Shown piece by piece: positions 11,967-22,955 of a stretch of DNA of 64,000 nucleotides. Source of the DNA: Canna indica (Eukaryota > Streptophyta > Magnoliopsida > Zingiberales > Cannaceae); NCBI GenBank assembly GCA_034359265.1, contig CP136891.1:40912001-40976000 (forward strand). Direction: 5' to 3'. Positions within the stretch are counted from its first letter, which is position 1. Each line of letters begins with the position of its first letter. The notes beneath the pieces are model-generated. The model was not told the origin of the DNA, ran no database searches, and saw only the letters and a list, made by a program, of their open reading frames with translations. The translations under genes and the position numbers were made by a program.

Positions 11967-12280
11967 TGCATCTTTGTTTTTACCAGTTAAGCTTATGGTT
12001 GCATGTTCATTCTGTGCATCTTGTAGGTGCCCACTATTTAGTTTCTTCACCCAATTGCTATCGCCCTTGATCTCCTCGCAATTATTTCCTGCAATGGTCG
12101 GTAAAGCTTGAGAGTCATTAGGCATTAAAATAGTGCTCCATTTTCTACTTAAGCCTTTTGTATTTTCCTGCTTACCTGAGTCTATTGTCTATGTCTGGAC
12201 TTGGGTTTACCTGGAATCAGATTGCACTATTAATGTCTTCAATTGTGATTTATTATTTGGATCTTTATTCAAAAGATATG
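11967..12280 (-). pseudogene. Unknown host frame, downstream part (split by element G1)
   Basis: Continuation of the minus-strand frame at 38223-39116. If G1 and one copy of its ATATG duplication are removed, the frame runs on from QPAAPY into LLNKDPNNKSQLKTLIVQSD, crosses two stops (a TAA and a TAG, both one C-to-T step from glutamine codons), and continues as GKQENTKGLSRKWS through NDSQALPTIAGNNCEEIK and NWVKKLNSGHLQD to the hAT end at 11966. No domain is recognised. Alternatively AGGTAAAC near 12211 could be a real splice donor and the open frame beyond it chance. Confidence 0.5.
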
Positions 12281-15178
12281 TGATGCAGGGGCGTGTGCTG
12301 AAGAATCAACTTGAAGCTTCAATGGAGACGTAGGCTTCTACTCTGCCTGCTGAATGACTTCAGCAGTTTGAGTGGTTACTACTGAAGCCAACAGGTGGCG
12401 CATCCGACGACTATTGTCACACCCCAACTGAGGGTAGTGTGACAAGCAAGGGCCTACATCCTACCCTGAAGCCTACTGTCTACACTAACATATAAAAAAC
12501 CAGAAGATATCGATAAAAAGAAACCTCAACACAAGCTTTATTTAAAGTTTTTCAAAGTTCACAATATATGTTTTCAAACCAAAGAGAAAACCATCATCGG
12601 AACAAACTGAACATCTCAAATATCAAAGTTTTACAAACTTTTCCAAACACAACTGTCAGTGCAGAAAAGGAAACAACTACTAAGACACTGGACTATGATC
12701 TAAGGACGTCGCTACGAGATATGGCACCACCACCCGTGCTCTAGCTGCACCATGCCGACAGTTCACAATCACTGCTCATGCTCTACAAAAAAAAAACAAG
12801 GAAACAAACTGTGAGTCCACTTGGGACTCAATGAGTGGTTCTTGCGAACCTCCACATAATCCTCAGTTATTCAGGCATAACATATAAGGCAACATAATAT
12901 ATATTCGGGGAGGTAAGTTATTGTCAAGTGTGACTACTGACCCTGTGGGTCATTCTGTATAAACCATATATGTGAAAACTTGCCTCATCTTGGCCTATCA
13001 AGTCTTCGGCATTCGGCCCTTGGGCCTACTTATGGTATTAGAATCCCGGCTACAACCGGCCCTACCATACAAGGTAGAATCACATTGGCCGACCGGCACA
13101 TCATAGCAAGATGTAAACAAGAAATCCCGGGTCATCGACTAGGATGGTCCACTAGTCTCTGGGCACTGTATGGGGTAGGGATAGCTAGTCCCACCCAACT
13201 GGGGTCTGACACCCAGCGGGCCCGCTGGTGCATCTCAAGACCCAAACATTGGCCGAGCTAAGCATTGGTCATTTCCGACCTCCACGCTTCTCGGCGGATC
13301 ATCTCAAGCACATCACACAATCAAATGTCCTAGGGTTTCCTTATATACACTTTGGGCCTTTGCTCGTATCCGGCCCTAATTCGGGCTATAGGGTCAACAA
13401 ATTAATGTTGTCCTTCCAAAATTATGCACGCCTAATAGTTCTAGGTTTCCAAAAATGTTTACTAGGAGTCCTAGAAAGTTGTGTCATCTCCTATCTAAGT
13501 TTCCATATATGCTAAGCATCTTGCAACGTCCTACATGTTATCTAGCGTTATACGCTACCTTGGGTGAGGAATTCTATGTACCGACCTTGGAATTTCACCC
13601 ATGAATATTTTAGGACAGCTTATATAATTTAAAGAAACACAAGAATAACTTACAACAACTACTATATATACCTACGAGATTCATCAATAATCATTTATAC
13701 ACTGCATTTAGAATTTATTTCAATAAGAAGCAACTTATAAAGCATCGTAAGATAACCATAAAATCACAATGCACGAAATACTAAGCATGGTAACATATTT
13801 CATCATTTCAAAAATTAAAGAGGAATGAGCTAAGGATGGTCACTAAGCAATCATTCCTACAATTACATCAATCGATAAATTTACTTGCCATGGTTAGAAT
13901 TCTTCCTAAGTATCATCATGTATCTATAGTTTTAGCAAGAACATTACCATAACTGAGATAAATATAGATCTATAGTTGCGACAATCTCTAAGACAAACAT
14001 CAATCATATGAAACAAGTTCAACTTATTTATAAGCATGCGATCGCGAATCACAACAACACAACCTGAAACCAAGCATGTTAAATCCGAGCATGCCACTTT
14101 TTCTCACCCTTGCCCTTGCTCGGCCGACTCAAGCAGGGTGACCCCCTGTTCGGCCGAGTCCTCAAGGATGAACGAGCATGGTTGCAATAATGACATGAGT
14201 GATAAATCCATAGAACTAACATATACGAACATAAAGCGATCTACGAGTTTTGAGACGAGCGAGGAAATTGGGGAAAATTTTAGCAAGACCTGTACCCTTT
14301 TTCCTCTACTCGGCCAGCCCTCAGGAACGTGAAATAAATACGTTTAAAACACAAGATCATAGGAATACACAATGATTAAAGTTCTAATACGAAGAAACGC
14401 ATCGATCGACAATAACTCACGAGAGAAAACCCGATTTCAAATCATATAGGGTTGGCCACCCGCCTCCATTCAAAACTATGCTAACCACTCACCTTGATTG
14501 GATCCCGAGGAAGTCTGGATGAAGACGAGCTCTGATCTCCTCGAGAGTCGACGCGCACTCGACGCCGACAAGATCTCCCCTCTCTCCCTTTTCCCCCTTG
14601 CTCGGGCTGTGTGCAGCTCCAAGATGAGCCGCACGGCTCATTATGAGGGATTATATTCCCTCATCCACAAATGACTCAAATGCCCCTCATATGACTTAAC
14701 CTCTACTCGATTCGATCCGAGTCCGATTCGGGCTCGGATTCAATCCGCACTCAAGAGTCGAACTCGACTTTAATAAACATCTTATGCATAAAAGGAAATA
14801 ACCATTGAACTAATTTAAACTTCATATTCCCATGAGTCGAGTTATATCTTATACTCGAGGTGATTCTACGGCTCGACCCGACTAACCCTCGATCCGGTGC
14901 GCTGCACCAGAATAGATTTTTATATTAGGAAATTTTCGAGTCTTACAACTGTGCTTGAACTCCCAGATTAAGTCACGAGCTGCCACGTGTATTAGATGAA
15001 TGTATAAAAATGATTCTATAATTTTGAAATGTATCCCTTTTGTCATTTGATTTTTTTTCGAACCAGTTTCAATCTGTAAAGATGTTGATTAATAAATGGA
15101 GCTGAATGAACCAGGATCTTCCCAAGAGCATCACTCTTGTTGATTCTCTATTCAGGATATGTACTTTGTTCTTCATCA
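12281..15178 (+). repeat. G1 5' LTR, split by a solo LTR
   Basis: The LTR parts at 12281-12414 and 14948-15178 align end to end with the 3' LTR at 37863-38222. The break corresponds to the ACTGT target sequence of the solo LTR inserted here. Confidence 0.93.
12415..14947 (-). mobile_element. Solo LTR of the G2 family, minus orientation
   Basis: The sequence starts TGTCACACCCCAACTGAGGG and ends GAGTCTTACA. It is the reverse complement of the G2-type LTR (TGTAAGACC ... GGGTGTGACA) seen at 31870-34359. Flanking 5-bp duplications are ACTAT (12410-12414) and ACTGT (14948-14952), one transition apart. The intact 3' LTR of G1 shows GCTGT at this place. A solo LTR of 2,533 bp with a target duplication indicates a full element lost its interior by LTR-LTR recombination. 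Open frames inside are LTR sequence and not genes. Confidence 0.92.
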
Positions 15179-15180
15179 AG

Positions 15181-15192
15181 TGGTATCAGAGC
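15181..15192 (+). other. G1 primer-binding site (initiator Met-tRNA type)
   Basis: TGGTATCAGAGC begins two bases after the 5' LTR end. It is complementary to the 3' end of plant initiator methionine tRNA, the usual minus-strand primer for these elements. Confidence 0.92.
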
Positions 15193-15248
15193 TCGGAAAT
15201 CGCCGTGCGGTGGTCAACCCAGAAGATGATAAAGGTCCTTTGCCGACG

Positions 15249-16345
15249 ATGGCGATCTCACTGGAATCGCTGTGGAGGGAGATCCAGTTGATTAATCGGA
15301 AGATGGACAACGTGACAAAGGAAGTTCGACATGTGGTAGCCAGGACATGCCCCGGCGCCGACAATGTTGGCACCTCCAGCCTATCGCGGGTTCGCGAGCT
15401 GATCCGACCCCGAAATTTGGGATCTCAATCCGTCACCCGACGACCCGACCAGAGCGACTTGGAGGACATTAATTCGCATCAGATCCGCGCTGCGGCTGCT
15501 ACCTTGACTAGGATTCTGATGATGAGCTTGAAGCCACTCTTGCAGGACCTCCAAGGCGTAGGAACCAGCCCCGGCTACCTTACAGCAATCCTTCCCCCTT
15601 CAGCACACAGGGCAGGTGCAACTTCAATGCTGAACATCCCGAATATAAAATGAAAATAGATATACCCTTTTTCGATGGACATCTACACATCGAAGACTTC
15701 TTAGATTGGCTCCACTATGTTGAAACGTTCTTAGACTACATGAGCATCCCAGAACATTAACAGTGTAAGCTGGTCTCCTACAAACTCCGGGGTGGTGCTT
15801 CAGCATGGTGGGGTCAGTACCAGCAGAACAGGCTACGAGAGGGCAAAGATAAAGTGAAAACATAGTCGCATATTAAGCAGCTCATGAAAGCTAGGTTCTT
15901 GCCAAGTAATTTTGAACAAATATTGTACCAGCAATTTCATCACTGTCAACAGAGGGGAAGGTCACTAATAGATTATACTGAGGAATTTTACAGATTAAGT
16001 TCAAGGAACAACTTGCAAGAGTTTGATGTACAGCAAGTTGCGAGATACATCAGTGGTCTCACTGCACCAATACAAGAGAAATTAGAGCTCAGTACTGTAT
16101 GGAATCTCAATGTAGCTGTTAATTATGCATTGAGGGTAGAGAAACAACTAAATCGAAGCTCAAATAAGGCACCTGCTAAATGGAGGCCCTTGTCTGATTG
16201 CTACAAGGACAAGCCAAGGGAAACACCTAATTCAAATCAGAATGCAAGCCATAGCAGTACACAACAACCTTTGATTCCAACCAAGGTGACTGAAGCTAAC
16301 CAGGGAGAAAGGCCTCATAGTCAAGAGAGTATGTCTGTAAACTAG
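15249..16345 (+). pseudogene. gag: G1 gag, N-terminal part
   Basis: Gag forms the virus-like particle. A start at 15249 gives MAISLESLWREIQLINRKMD, a coiled-coil-like start. The frame is lost near 15650 and is picked up by PFFDGHLHIEDFLDWLHYVE, SYKLRGGASAWWGQYQQNR and FLPSNFEQILYQQFHHCQQR, which are the standard Ty3 retrotransposon gag domain. Stops lie at about 15759 (EH-stop-QCK) and 15863. A basic, Ser/Asn-rich linker runs to MSVN, then a TAG at 16344-16346 that was probably CAG. The zinc knuckle of the same protein is at 34365 on, past the 18-kb G2 insertion. Confidence 0.85.
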
Positions 16346-16632
16346 TATGTAAGACCCGAAAAAAATTTCTAATATAAAAATCTATTTTCGGTCCAGCGCA
16401 CCGGATCAGGAGTTAGTCGAGTCGAGCCGTAGAGTCGCCTCGAGTAGAAGGTATAACTCGGCTTATGAAGTTTAAATTGGTTAGATGGATAATTCCTTAT
16501 TAAGCGTTATTTTGAGTCGAGTACAAATCGTGTATGCGGATTGAATCGGAACCCGAAGCGGACTCGGATCGTGTCGAGTAGAGGCTAAGTCAGTTAGAGG
16601 GGCATTTATGTCATTGGTGGTTGAGGGGATAA

Positions 16633-18167
16633 TGAAGGCGAAATGGCAACACTAGAGGGGGGGTGAATAGTGTGTAACTAAATTGATTAGCCTAAATTCC
16701 AATTTTAATCGTTTCTTGAATTACTTAGGCAATTTGCAATTTTACGATTCGAAGATGCAATATTGCAATTTAAATGCGAAAGTAATATAATACAATTAAG
16801 CGCAAACAAATATAGCAATGCAAATACAAGATTTATAGTGGTTCGGCCCCAATGCCTACTCCACTACCTAAGCACCACGCTTAGGATTTCCATACTAGTT
16901 TTACTAGATAAATTCAGTTTCCCTTACACAGAGGACTTTTCACTCGAAGAGTCACACTCTCGACCTAAGGTACTTCTACACCCGGAAGTCTCTGCCTTCT
17001 TATCGAGAGCACTTCTTCCACCTCAACCCTAAGGGACAACAAAACTAATCCTAGTAAATACTAAGTTTACACAAGTGGCTTTACACCTTTTCACCAAGGT
17101 AACCACTTTCACACACAAGACCAAACACCCGGTCTTCATACAAACACAAATCCAAAAATAGTTTAAATAACAGTTAAAATACAATCAAAAGAGCTTAAAG
17201 AGAAAACCAATATTAAACGCTCTTTTACAATCCTTCAATCCTTGAACTCGTCAAGTAGTAGAGCTTGAATCAACACCCGAGTTGAGGAGCAGTTGGCGCT
17301 TGAAGAAGAACTCAACGGAGAAGCAGAGCGCGCTGCAATCAATCTCTTGGAAGGCTTAAAAACTCCCTTTTAATTGCTCAATAAATCTGTAAGAGTGGAG
17401 GGAGAGGGTTAAAAGAAGTTATATGAGGTATATTTATACCCTCATCAAGAAACGGTAGCTCAACGGATAGAAAACTATCCATTGCAGGCCGCTGATCGAT
17501 TGGTCAGTCGATCGACCGATTGACCGATTATTCGACCGCTGCTTTCTCTCTGTATGCGGTCGACCGATGGGTCGACCGCCAAGATGCGAATCCTTCGATC
17601 CCGCATTCGGTCGACCAGTCAATCGACAGACACGATCTTGCGTCTGCAGCTATCCTCAGTTCGGTCGACCAATCGGTCCACCGACAGGCTTACTGCCTAT
17701 TTTTGGCCTCTATCGGTCGACCGACCGGTCGACTAATGTAGCCACTGCCTATTTTCGGCAGTGTTCGATCGATTGACCGATCGACCGACAAGGCTACTGG
17801 CCTTTTTCTTACCCTGTTTGATCGATCGAACCTAGGCTGAGATTGGTTTCTTCAGCCTTTTTCTTCCCCGCTTCGTTTCCGGGTTTCGGCTTTCAACGAG
17901 CATCAACTTGGAGAGCTTTCATGTGATCTTTGAGCTCGTCCAATACGTATTTGGTGCAGGCGTCGCTCTTCAAGAAGTTTCCACGACGAACCCGAGCGCG
18001 ACGATCAATGTCCTTTCGATTTCTGATTTCTTCTGATATTTTTGATCGGGGACATCGAACGCTAATTGATATGGAACCTGAAAGATATTCTCAATGAAAT
18101 TATTAGTCCCATGTTTGTTATCATCAAAACCGACATTAAGACTAAGGTTGAAAACCTAAAGCCAACA
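16633..18167 (-). repeat. S1 3' LTR with GTCGAC palindrome cluster and TATA box
   Basis: This 1,535-bp LTR contains the Sirevirus-type GTGGTTCGGCC segment at about 16838. A cluster of CGGTCGACCG / TCGGTCGACC palindromes lies at about 17490-17830, and on the minus strand just downstream of the cluster is a TATA box (TATAAATA, complement of 17431-17438). The order palindromes, TATA, transcribed region fits the promoter layout described for Sirevirus LTRs. Short frames inside the palindrome cluster on both strands are by-products of its repeats. Confidence 0.88.
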
Positions 18168-18410
18168 ATCTCCCCCTTTTTGATGATGACAAACATCCTT
18201 AAGAAAATATATCATTAAAGCATAGAGGATATCAACTAAGGGATTTCTCCCCCTATCAACATGCATATTTATGAGAATAACTCCCCCTATCTATATGCAT
18301 GGATTTCCTATATTTTCCTCCCCTGTACTTATAATTTTCTCCCCAATTTTCCTATATTTTTCTCCCCCTTTTTCTTATACTCTTCTCCCCCTTTTGACAT
18401 CAATCAAAAA
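18168..18410 (-). promoter_or_regulatory. S1 multiple polypurine tracts
   Basis: On the plus strand CTCCCC or CTCCCCC blocks recur at about 18170, 18247, 18283, 18318, 18338, 18360 and 18385. On the coding strand these are repeated AAAAGGGGGAGA-type purine tracts. The one at 18168-18180 abuts the LTR and is the likely plus-strand primer. Repeated tracts before the 3' LTR are a hallmark of Sireviruses. Confidence 0.85.
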
Positions 18411-21400
18411 GGGCAAGAAAGGTCAATCTAGTCAAAGGGATGAAGAACACATATTTTTTCATTAAGTTGAGACTCTAAAGATTATTTTTCATAAAACATG
18501 AAAATCTCAACCAAAGGGATGGAAAACAAGTATTTGATATGAAACAAAGTCATACATGATATGTTCAAAGCTAAATTTTGAATTCAAGATAAATCATGTA
18601 TGTTCTCGAGAATGAATGTACTCATATCATTTTTATGACATTTTTAGATTTCATTCAAACTCTCAACATATGGAGATATATAGTCACATGAAACATGTAT
18701 ATCAAGTTTGAAATGAAACTAATGTCATTTGATCAAAATTTGACCTTAGCACATTTTCATTTGAAATAAACATGAGAGCATGAAAATGCTAAGTCTCAAT
18801 GTTTTGCTATCTACTCATGTTTTCTCATATTTAGGCGTCTAGACATCAAACATGAGAGAGAATGTAAGTCTATGAATCAAGTTTGGTCTTAAGATGAAAT
18901 TTTTAAGTTATTTTGTTGACTTAGGTCAACCTATACTTCAAGTTTTCAAAAATCAAGCTTTAAGTTTATACAAAATCATATTTTGACAAATATTTTTGAA
19001 ACCAAATTTTTTGGATGAAAATTTTAATACCAATTATTTAAAGGTCATTTGAAATGCATGTATCAAGATTGAACTCAAAATGAATTTAAAAAATAAAGTC
19101 CATTTTTCATCCTATATTGATTCTAATCAAAAGCAAATGGATATTTCTATCTATTATCTAAGATATTAAAATCATTTCTAGGAATGATATTACTCAAGAA
19201 ATTGCGTGAATGATATTAGAAATGGAATCCAAATGGTATACATGAGTTTTCTTTTGAAGTTTTTGAAGAAAGATCAAAGTATCGGAAAGATTGATATTTC
19301 AAATAAATGATACTTTGTGTTTTCGAAATCCAACTTCAAAATTCCATTATAAATCGTATTCTTGATGAAATGTTTTGAAATTTTTACTGAAGAAACTAGA
19401 TTTTTCAGTGAAAGTGCAGTTTCAAGAATCATTTAAAAATAATTTTTCTATATTTCTCTAGAAATAACTGAAATTGGTACCAATTGTAGGTCGAAATGGT
19501 ATTTTTGTAATTTTCAGTTATTTTTAAAACTAGTTCAATTTTCATTCAAACTTTCATGACACCACATGATGGTCATGTAAAGAGTATATGTCAAGTTTGA
19601 AATGAAAATTATGTCCTTAAGTTAAGATATCAACCTAGCATGGTTTCATTAAAAACTAAGCTAGTTATCATGAAACTTGCTAAGTTTCAATCTTATCATT
19701 TATTCATGGTTTTCAAATTTAAGCTTATGGACACCTAATCATGTGTAAATCTAAACATGTTTCTTAAATATAGATTGAAAATGAAACCTTTTAGTCAACT
19801 TGTTGACTTGGGTCAAGTTGGTTCAAAAGAGGTAAGCATGAATTGACCTCTATGTCATTTTATCCATATCCATTTGAATTTTTCATTCTAAGTGCATAGA
19901 AATATGTCATACCTATTCCTAAACATGTTTATGAAGTTTGGACTTAAAATCAAGTGTCCAAGTCAATTTGTTGACTTGGGTCAAACTTCTCAAGCTTAAG
20001 TTCTCTAAAGTGATATAGTTATCACATTGTTCATCTAGATATGAATTTTCAATTTTAGATACCTAGACACATGTGATATGTGTATCTAAACATGTTCATT
20101 TGGTGTTTACTCAAAATGAGGTCTCGAATATGAAATTTCAAACTAGCCTAATTTCATTCAATATTAATATCATGAAATTTGCCTAGTTATCATGAAATTG
20201 CCTACTCATGAAAATTCAAACATTTTTCATGCAAAATCAATCATGAGTATAGAGACATCATTAATCATGGATATTCAATTATTAAACTAAGATTTTTGCA
20301 AAATTAAATCCATACCTTAATCTTTTTAGATTTTTGTCAAACTTGTCATTTACTTTTCAATTATCTTCATGACATCATATCCTTCCTATGTTTACCACTT
20401 TCTTAACTGCCAAGTAGGCTTCATTAGTATCAAAATGAAATTATATTCCAACTAGCAAGCTAACATACTAAATAGCAAAGGTCCAATGCAAAGTTTCATT
20501 TAAAACACCTTAACCTATGCTAGATAGTAAAGATACATTTTAGGGAGGTTATCATGATATCAAAATGAATCTAATGGATCTTAAGATGTGAAACATTTGA
20601 GGAATAAGGTCCCTAATAATACTTAACTAGTTTGGACTTAAAGGAATGTCTCTAATAATTAATATCAACCTAGAGCAAGTTTCATTCAATGAAATTTGCC
20701 TAAAGTACTAAAATTCTACCTACTCATGAAAATTCAAGTGTTTAACATGCAATTCTAATCATGAGTATTGAGACATTATTTAAGCTTAAGCATTGAGGTA
20801 TAACATTAAGATTTGAATTTATCAAAGTTATACCTTATTCATGATGATTTAGCCAAACTAATCTTTTTTATTCTAATAAGCCTTCCATTTACAATAACTT
20901 GCAAGTATACTTTATTAATAGAAAATGAAACCAAATTTACATGCAAGCTATCAAACTAAATAGCGAAGTGAAAAACCAAGTATCATTTTCCAAATTCAAC
21001 TTCACTAAATAGCATGAATTCATTTTCATATAAATCATTCATGATAACAAAATGAATCAAGAGATCTCAAAATATGAAATTTTGAAAAATAAGATCTTCA
21101 ACCCTTCCTATTGGTTGAAAACCGAAAGCCACAATTAGCCTACGATTTAAAACCGCAAGGTCGCATGAGCCCATTACAGGCTACATAGGTCTCCGAGGAG
21201 ACCGAAGATCAAAAAATCAAAAATCATTCAAAATATATTAAGAGCGGGGAAAATCAATCAATTATAGCATGTATCATGAACTCCAACTATTAATGGATCA
21301 ATTAAAGTTAAGAGATGATACCAAAACTTTTTAGATGCCAACTTTCTTTTCCGTAGGCATTATGATAGCTTGAAGTTGCAACCTCTTAGAGATTTCTCAT

Positions 21401-21436
21401 TTGGATTCAAGGTCAACTTCAATTCTTCAATTTCCT
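18411..21436 (-). other. S1 non-coding interior in place of pol
   Basis: About 3.0 kb of AT-rich DNA with no frame longer than 60 codons. Its sequence is conserved in S2 at about 47950-50985. It is not random. Words such as TCAAGTTTGAAATGAAAATT, CTACTCATG and AAACATGTTTATGAAGTTTG recur, and three GTTGACTTRGGTCAA palindromes lie at 18915-18930, 19802-19817 and 19970-19985. The 3'-most part next to gag includes CCTTCCTATTGGTTGAAAAC, also kept in S2. I see no decayed RT or integrase motifs. Function is unknown; packaging, dimerisation or RNA stability roles are inference. Confidence 0.75.
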
Positions 21437-22888
21437 TTACCCTTGTGTGGTTGCTCCCCCTACAAAAGAAGATGAGATCTTTGATACCCAAATGGCTTTG
21501 GGTCCTTGGGGGTTAGATGGCCTAGGGATCCAAAGTGTCTTAGCAACACATGGATTTCTCTTAAATGCACAATCATGAATGGCATGGCCATATATACCAC
21601 ACCAAAAGCAATGTCCATTAAATTTCTTTTTGTTTTTGCTATGGACATGAGCATTATTATTCGAATGCTTGTCATGTGAAACACAATGAGTATGAGCATT
21701 CTTGGAAACATCATTCCTCTTCTTATGATCATGAGGTTTAAAAGTGGAATGTTTAACATGAGATTTAACATTAGCATGAACATTCCTTTTTGAAAAATTA
21801 TTTCTATTAAAATTCTTAAATGAGGAAATATTTTTCAATTCATTCATTTTCTTGTTTAGGTTTAGAACCTCATTTTTCAAATCAATCATGGAGTTGTGTA
21901 AAACATGCATTTGAGATTTCAACATATAATTTTCTTTTTTGATTTTTGAGTTTTCATTTTTCACAATCTCATTCTCAATTTTGAAATCATTCTTCAAGTT
22001 TTCATTTTCAAGCTTTAAGTCCTTAAGCTCAAAATTCAATCTATCATGACAAGGATCCAATGAGCTAGATTTTAATTTCACATTTTCTAATTCTAGAGCA
22101 TGCACATTTGAACTAAGTCTAGAATTCTCATTTCTAAGCATTTTGTTTTCCTTATCCTTTTTCAAGAGCAAGGCATACATGATTTTATACTCATCCATCA
22201 ATTCATCAAAATCATGAGAACTAGATGAGTTAATACTATCATTATTATTAACATGACTAGAAGAAGTGGAGGGTATCTCATTGTTATCATTCATGAGGCA
22301 TTCTTTTGAGATGGCTTCATAGTCATGAAAGGAGGATGCTTCACTTGAGTAGGATGATGTGAAAGAATTTGACCTCCTCTTTGCCTTGTTCTTCATGGAA
22401 GGAAAACTTTTCCTCACATGCCCTTTTTCTTTGCACACATGGCAAATCACCTTCCTTTTCCGAGTTTTAGTGCTCCTATGACTGGAGGCACTATGTGCTT
22501 CAAAAACCATATTAGTATTGGGTGGATGACAATTGTCAACACTCCCCTCATCAAACGTTTTGAGTTCTTCGGTTTTTGCATAATTATAAAGAATATTTAA
22601 AGTGGCCCAAACATCGAATGTGGAAGTGCAATGCATGATCTTTTCAAAGACATTATTTTCCAAAGAACAAAAGATGCAGTTTGTCGCTTTAGTATTTAAT
22701 TCAAACATATCAATTTGTTCTTGGGTCCATGCATTCATATTTTCCTTAGGTTCTATGTATTTTGACTTTACCTTATTAAAAACACCTAAACCTTGAGTCT
22801 TTAGGAAAGTGTACATTCTACCCTTCCAAAGACCAAAGTTAGACTCATCGAACCTAGGAGGTGTAGACGCTACCAACTTTAGAGCCAT
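21437..22888 (-). CDS. gag: S1 Gag, Sirevirus-like nucleocapsid protein (483 aa, open)
   Basis: Gag packages the element RNA. The start at 22888 lies about 70 bp after the primer-binding site and gives MALKLVASTPPRFDESNFGL, the usual DUF4219/UBN2-like N-terminus of copia Gag. Residues 61-115 carry the conserved helical part (NCIFCSLENNVFEKI, FDVWATLNILYNYAK). Zinc knuckle 1 is at residues 149-162 (CHVCKEKGHVRKSF, final Cys replaced by Phe). A Ser/Asn-rich then strongly coiled-coil segment spans about 235-345. A His/Asn/Lys-rich region follows, then zinc knuckle 2 at 427-440 (CFWCGIYGHAIHDC). It ends with KTLWIPRPSN and KAIWVSK, typical of the Gag-Pol border, but stops with TAA at 21437 and no pol follows. 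No internal stop is present, which is unusual among the elements here. Confidence 0.88.
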   Translation of the reverse strand: MALKLVASTPPRFDESNFGLWKGRMYTFLKTQGLGVFNKVKSKYIEPKENMNAWTQEQIDMFELNTKATNCIFCSLENNVFEKIMHCTSTFDVWATLNILYNYAKTEELKTFDEGSVDNCHPPNTNMVFEAHSASSHRSTKTRKRKVICHVCKEKGHVRKSFPSMKNKAKRRSNSFTSSYSSEASSFHDYEAISKECLMNDNNEIPSTSSSHVNNNDSINSSSSHDFDELMDEYKIMYALLLKKDKENKMLRNENSRLSSNVHALELENVKLKSSSLDPCHDRLNFELKDLKLENENLKNDFKIENEIVKNENSKIKKENYMLKSQMHVLHNSMIDLKNEVLNLNKKMNELKNISSFKNFNRNNFSKRNVHANVKSHVKHSTFKPHDHKKRNDVSKNAHTHCVSHDKHSNNNAHVHSKNKKKFNGHCFWCGIYGHAIHDCAFKRNPCVAKTLWIPRPSNPQGPKAIWVSKISSSFVGGATTQG

Positions 22889-22939
22889 TTCAAGATCGAG
22901 ACAATGTGTAGAAAAGATGGTGAAATCTTAAGCTACAAC

Positions 22940-22955
22940 CCGCTCTGATACCAAT
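22940..22955 (-). other. S1 primer-binding site (iMet type)
   Basis: Reading the minus strand out of the LTR at 22956, ATTGGTATCAGAGCGGG follows directly. TGGTATCAGAGC pairs with initiator Met-tRNA. This fixes the element orientation as minus. Confidence 0.92.

Noticed and set aside
12980..13515. Open frames on the plus strand
   Set aside because: They lie within the solo LTR and match non-coding LTR sequence of G2.
15181..15192. tRNA-like word TGGTATCAGAGC (also at 22943, 26491)
   Set aside because: These are primer-binding sites of retroelements; no cloverleaf is present around them.
17434..17776. Several overlapping frames on both strands in the S1 LTR, and similar ones at 23776-24140, 30324-30712 and 47043-47483
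   Set aside because: They are produced by the GTCGAC palindrome repeats, which lack stops in many frames; no homology between copies at protein level.
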